Of a stretch of 23,088 nucleotides of DNA, positions 20,133 to 23,088 are shown in pieces. The notes beneath the pieces were generated by a model. The model did no database searches. It saw only the letters and a program-made list of their open reading frames with translations, and was not told where the DNA came from. Source of the stretch: CAYFJO01 sp964343305 (GTDB lineage Bacteria; Planctomycetota; Planctomycetia; Pirellulales; Pirellulaceae); the NCBI GenBank assembly GCA_964343305.1, contig CAYFJO010000151.1:1-23088 (forward strand). The letters run 5' to 3'. Made by a program: the position numbers and the translations under genes. Position 1 is the stretch's first letter. Each line of letters starts with the position of its first letter.

Positions 20133-21458
20133 ATGGCCACGGCACATTCGAATTCGAACGTAGCTGCACTCGCCAGCGTGCGGACGAGCGGCCAACTGAA
20201 CCGCGTTCTGGCGAACACAGTTGCGATGTTGCTGGCCGTGGTCACGTTAGGATTCTGCTCGTGCCAAGGCATCGGTCATTGTCCTTCGACAACAAATCCA
20301 AACGCAGCAGCAAACGTGCAAAGCAGGGCGGCTCAAGAAGCGGAACGGCCTCCAGCCGATGCCGTCGAAGTGCGTGGGCAAAGTCCAGCGGACGGTCCAA
20401 TTTTCCAGCCCCACTGCCCTGCCCCGGCTGTTCCTTCGCCGGCGTATGGCATGCCGCATCAATATCCACGTTTGCCGGGCACGGGCATCGTTCGTCCGCC
20501 TGTCGAGCAAGATGCGCCGTGGAAGCCACCTGGAGTCAGTGGCGCCTGGCCACGCGATGAATACATTCACGACGGTGGCGATCAGTCGACCAGCGTCCAA
20601 GTGAGGCCGGATTGGACGGTGGGCGGTTTGGAAATGCAAGACACCGTCGGACACTTCGATACGTTGGACGGCAGCACGATCGTCGAGCCCAGTAACACGG
20701 TGACGATTTACGCTCCGCGATTCGCTGCCGTCCGCCAAGTTTATGGCTTCGCGTTGCACGAAGCACATCAAAAGTCGACGGGGGTCGACGTTGCAAACCG
20801 ACTCGCCCAAGAAAATGATCTACAAATCGCCACGACCTCGGTTCAGCGGGAGCAATTGCAACGACATTTGGGCACCAGTCGACTGTCGGCATACCGCGAG
20901 CGAACCAAGGGCACGGTGGCTCGCAATCGTCAACATGTGCTGGAGTTCTCCGACAAGTTTCTACCCTACGAAGATTTTCAAATCATTCGTCTTGGCCAGT
21001 TCCAGCAGTCCGAAAAAGCACGTCTAGCCCAAGCCATCGATGCGGCGAACTATTGGAATTCCGCCCAGGCGGTGCAAGTCACCATCGCGGGTGTTGAGGT
21101 GGCGGTCGAATCGGGCACAATAAAACCCGAAGAGACGCTTCAATACAAGCGGCCGGACGGCACGCCGCAGTTACGAGTTGTCAAAGTCGCGTCGGCCAAG
21201 GAAGCGAAACCGGGAGACACGATCGATTTCACGATCCGTTTCGACAACACGGGCACCGAGTTGATCGGCAACGTTACGATCATTGACAACTTGACGACGC
21301 GGTTGGAATACATCGAAGACAGTGCCGAATGCGACCTGAAGGCCAACTTCGTCACCGTCGACAACGACGGCCAGTCACTGATCTTGCGTTGGGAAATCAC
21401 CGACCCGATGGAATCTGGGCAGGGCGGCATCATCCGCTTCAAGTGCCGCGTGCGATAG
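20133..21458 (+). CDS. Envelope protein with C-terminal DUF11-type domain (441 aa)
   Basis: ATG 20133 is preferred over the TTG 9 nt upstream because it lies just after the preceding stop with GAGA before it. An N-terminal hydrophobic segment follows a long polar start (ANTVAMLLAVVTLGFCSCQG), possibly a lipoprotein signal with an atypical lipobox. A Pro-rich linker and a helical, Gln/Arg-rich middle part come next. The last ~95 residues (PQLRVVKVASAKEAKPGDTI, FTIRFDNTGTELIGNVTIID, LEYI, LRWEITDPMESGQGGIIRFK) match the DUF11 (PF01345/TIGR01451) Ig-like repeat of surface proteins. Only one copy is present. It forms an operon with the 19159 gene, suggesting a shared envelope role. Confidence 0.78.
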   Translation: MATAHSNSNVAALASVRTSGQLNRVLANTVAMLLAVVTLGFCSCQGIGHCPSTTNPNAAANVQSRAAQEAERPPADAVEVRGQSPADGPIFQPHCPAPAVPSPAYGMPHQYPRLPGTGIVRPPVEQDAPWKPPGVSGAWPRDEYIHDGGDQSTSVQVRPDWTVGGLEMQDTVGHFDTLDGSTIVEPSNTVTIYAPRFAAVRQVYGFALHEAHQKSTGVDVANRLAQENDLQIATTSVQREQLQRHLGTSRLSAYRERTKGTVARNRQHVLEFSDKFLPYEDFQIIRLGQFQQSEKARLAQAIDAANYWNSAQAVQVTIAGVEVAVESGTIKPEETLQYKRPDGTPQLRVVKVASAKEAKPGDTIDFTIRFDNTGTELIGNVTIIDNLTTRLEYIEDSAECDLKANFVTVDNDGQSLILRWEITDPMESGQGGIIRFKCRVR

Positions 21459-21459
21459 C

Positions 21460-21534
21460 CTGTAGGACGGATTGCTAATCCGTCTGCTGCATCCCACTTG
21501 GACGGATTGGAAATATTGGAAATCCGTCCTACAG
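21460..21534. repeat. 75-bp palindromic element with CTGTAGGACGGATT arms
   Basis: Arms 21460-21473 and 21521-21534 are exact inverted repeats of 14 bp. GACGGATTGCTAATCCGTC and a degenerate GGACGGATTGGAAAT...AATCCGTCC lie inside. The GTAGGACGGATT core equals that of 5661-5672. It begins 2 nt after the DUF11 gene stop and ends 6 nt before the cytochrome remnant's stop codon. Confidence 0.75.
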
Positions 21535-21540
21535 AAGATT

Positions 21541-21684
21541 TCAAAGGCTGTTCAAATACGCAACCAAGTCGTCCGCTTGAGCGTCGGTCAACTCGTCACT
21601 TTGCGTCGTGTCTTGCACCGAACTTTTCACTGGCTCGTGCAGCGACCGGGCACTGCCGTTCCAACCCCACGACGATCCTGGGCA
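21541..21684 (-). pseudogene. C-terminal remnant of a cytochrome c-like domain
   Basis: The minus strand ends with SSWGWNGSARSLHEPVKSSV, then QDTTQSDELTDAQADDLVAY, then LNSL and TGA (21543-21541). The pattern W-G-W-x-G, L-x-x-x-V, S-V-x-x-T-x-Q, LTDAQxDDLVAYLxSL matches the last helices of planctomycete c-type cytochrome domains, where the pre-helix segment carries the haem methionine or an equivalent. The haem-binding CxxCH part would lie upstream and is absent: the homology stops near 21690, where the plus-strand Uma2 remnant begins. A longer frame continues to 21972 but is only the shadow of the Uma2 sequence. Confidence 0.5.
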
Positions 21685-22103
21685 ACAAAAGTGAGCCGCA
21701 ACCAGACGGCTGTCTTTACATTGTTTCGGAAAAGGGTGGCCAGTCCTTCGTGAGTGATGACGAGTGTCTCGAAGGTCCACCTGAATTCGTGGTCGAGATT
21801 TCGTCAAGTACGGAATCGATCGACTTGCATGCGAAACTTCGAGATTACGAACGCGCCGGAGTGTGTGAATACCTTGTGGTTGCCATTCGTCATCAGAGGA
21901 TCTTGTGGTTTGAGTTACGCGACGGGAAATTCGAAGAATTGAACTCCGGAGAAGACGGCATCCACCGCTCAAACGTGCTGCCTGGACTTTAATTGAATGA
22001 CGAGGCGCTTTTGCAACTCGATCACGATCTGTTGCGTGAAGTTTTGTAGGCAGGACTGGCGAGCGACGGGCACACTGACTTTGTCAAGCGGTTAGCGAAC
22101 TAA
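21648..22103 (+). pseudogene. Uma2/DUF820-type nuclease remnant with two nonsense codons
   Basis: The plus frame reads NPTTILGNKSEPQPDGCLYI, EKGGQSFVSDDECLEGPPEF, VVEISSSTESIDLHAKLRDY and ERAGVCEYLVVAIRHQRILW, then NVLPGL. EPQPD, GPPEFVVEI, DLHAKLRDYERAGVCEYLVV match the PD-(D/E)XK-like core of Uma2 (DUF820) proteins, with acidic residues in EPQPD and VVEI and the Lys in AKL. A TAA (21990-21992) stands where the family has the Trp of PGLWLD. The frame then resumes LNDEALLQLDHDLLREVL, meets TAG (22047-22049, from a likely CAG), and continues AGLASDGHTDFVKRLAN to TAA 22101-22103. The N-terminal third is missing. Uma2 genes are often present in many copies, so loss of one is not surprising. Confidence 0.75.
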
Positions 22104-23003
22104 GGATTCAGACAATGCCCACTTCCGGCGTTTCATTTCTCCAATGGCCTTATCGATCGTGTCTTTCAGAATAATCTTTGTGCCTTTCAGTGGTTTTTTG
22201 TTGTCGATCAAAGATTCTCGCAGTTTCTCCATTTGGGGCAGCAGTTTTACGTCGCCTTGAAGGCCGAGCATCGTAATCGCGTGTAATCGGCGATGCTCGA
22301 TCTGCCAGTCATTGCGATCGTCTTGGGCCATTCTCAGCAGATCCTGGTCGGAGAGCGTGTTCCACTCCATTTTTTGAATCAGGGAACTGATGATGCTGCG
22401 CGGTTTCCCTTTGGGCTCGGCGTCCCTCAACTCGCTTAGTTTCGCAAGCAGCTTAACATCCGATGTCTCGCTGAGTACGGCAGCGACCTCGCCGTTTTTG
22501 GGAGCCCCGTTTCGCAAGGCGTCAAAGTACAATACATAGCTATTGTATAAAACGGAGCGTCCCAAGTCGTCGTCACACAAAACCAACGCGTGCGCCAGTC
22601 GCACTTTTTCGGAATCAGAAAACAAGTTCTCTTGCAGGATTCTGCGAATAATGAGACGCGATTGGTCGGTATGGATTTTTGCAATCGCTTTTGCGGCAAC
22701 CGTTCGAACGACAACTTCTGCCTCTTCGTTGTCATAGATTCTCGCTAGATAGGGCAGTGCTTGCTTGGCATGAAACTGTCCCAGTTCCCAAATCCCCTCG
22801 CGCAAGCGTGCTTGTTCAGATTCGATTTGCGTCGTTGGGTCAATTTGAATCCATTTCAGCAAGGCCGGAATTGCACGCGGATCGCCTTGGTCAATCATGT
22901 CGGCGGCAACGGAAACACCGACTGATTCCACAAAACCTTCCGTGCCAAGCGAGTGGAGTTCCTTGAGGACCTCAGTTGGAATTTCATTATCCTCGGGTTC
23001 CAA
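22092..23003 (-). CDS. HEAT-repeat protein (about 303 aa), start uncertain
   Basis: An all-helical protein of HEAT/Armadillo type, a scaffold for protein contacts; the partner is unknown. Repeats are visible as DPRAIPALLKWIQ, AKQALPYLARIYDNEEAEVV, VRTVAAKAIAKIHTDQSRLI, KVRLAHALVLCDDDLG and HRRLHAITMLGLQGDVKLL. No signal peptide or membrane helix is seen. The start is unclear: the TTG at 23003 has no ribosome binding site, and the open frame extends upstream (DAHQGITYPLIKHKYGDGRL) to a TAA near 23078 without an ATG; the first in-frame ATG is residue 36. The protein may be N-terminally truncated or frameshifted near the window edge. Its end overlaps the end of the Uma2 remnant on the other strand by 12 nt. 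Confidence 0.65.
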   Translation of the reverse strand: MEPEDNEIPTEVLKELHSLGTEGFVESVGVSVAADMIDQGDPRAIPALLKWIQIDPTTQIESEQARLREGIWELGQFHAKQALPYLARIYDNEEAEVVVRTVAAKAIAKIHTDQSRLIIRRILQENLFSDSEKVRLAHALVLCDDDLGRSVLYNSYVLYFDALRNGAPKNGEVAAVLSETSDVKLLAKLSELRDAEPKGKPRSIISSLIQKMEWNTLSDQDLLRMAQDDRNDWQIEHRRLHAITMLGLQGDVKLLPQMEKLRESLIDNKKPLKGTKIILKDTIDKAIGEMKRRKWALSESLVR

Positions 23004-23088
23004 CGCTAAGCGTAATCGCCCATCACCATATTTGTGTTTGATTAGCGGATAGGTAATACCTTGGTGGGCATCTTTTTATTGCGTCCCG

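Noticed and set aside
21541..21972. 143-residue minus-strand open frame as an intact gene
   Set aside because: Only the last ~45 residues look like a protein family; the rest is antisense of the Uma2 remnant.

Overview
The window reads as chromosomal DNA of a planctomycete, most likely a Pirellulales-type organism. The evidence is internal: two TIGR03000-type repeats (a domain I know only from planctomycetes), the FDPY-x-TWL / QPPHHYRLLG motif of planctomycete J-domain-like proteins, short planctomycete leucine-rich-repeat proteins, a Uma2-type remnant, GTG/TTG starts, few operons and many dispersed palindromic repeats. No rRNA, tRNA, CRISPR array, transposase or phage gene was seen.

Layout. 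1-3020: a remnant of an FDPY/YRLLG protein at the edge, then a minus-strand 809-residue membrane protein with two HPD-less J-like modules. That gene is preceded by a promoter, a strong Shine-Dalgarno and a 26-codon leader ORF that itself carries FDPYYTW. Next comes a headless sigma-70 region 4 remnant that keeps its terminator. 3087-5608: an exported protein-L-isoaspartate methyltransferase and an exported TIGR03000 protein with its own terminator. 5632-11492: housekeeping genes asd and truA, a GT4 glycosyltransferase, an atypical Ser/Thr kinase and accA, separated by repeat-filled spacers. 11598-13257: a 46-residue basic protein, a frameshifted LRR gene and a CvpA-family protein. 13485-17631: a YdjM/DUF457-like membrane hydrolase, dtd coupled to a four-helix membrane protein, pdxA, and a LolA-like secreted protein. 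17901-21458: two paralogous secreted proteins and a DUF11 protein, the last two nearly touching. 21460-23088: a repeat, a fused pair of gene remnants (cytochrome c-like and Uma2-like), and a HEAT-repeat protein.

How it works together: asd (aspartate-family amino acids), truA (tRNA pseudouridine), accA (malonyl-CoA), pdxA (pyridoxal phosphate) and dtd (D-aminoacyl-tRNA removal) are unrelated housekeeping functions. The exported proteins form an envelope theme. I found no defence or biosynthetic cluster.

The most unusual content is structural. Several families of palindromic repeats occupy the spacers and often supply stop or start codons of the flanking genes: pdxA and its convergent neighbour both end on the TAG in mirrored arms of one 148-bp element. 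Gene debris is also frequent: a J-like fragment, a sigma fragment, a membrane-protein fragment, a frameshifted LRR gene, and a head-to-head deletion scar.
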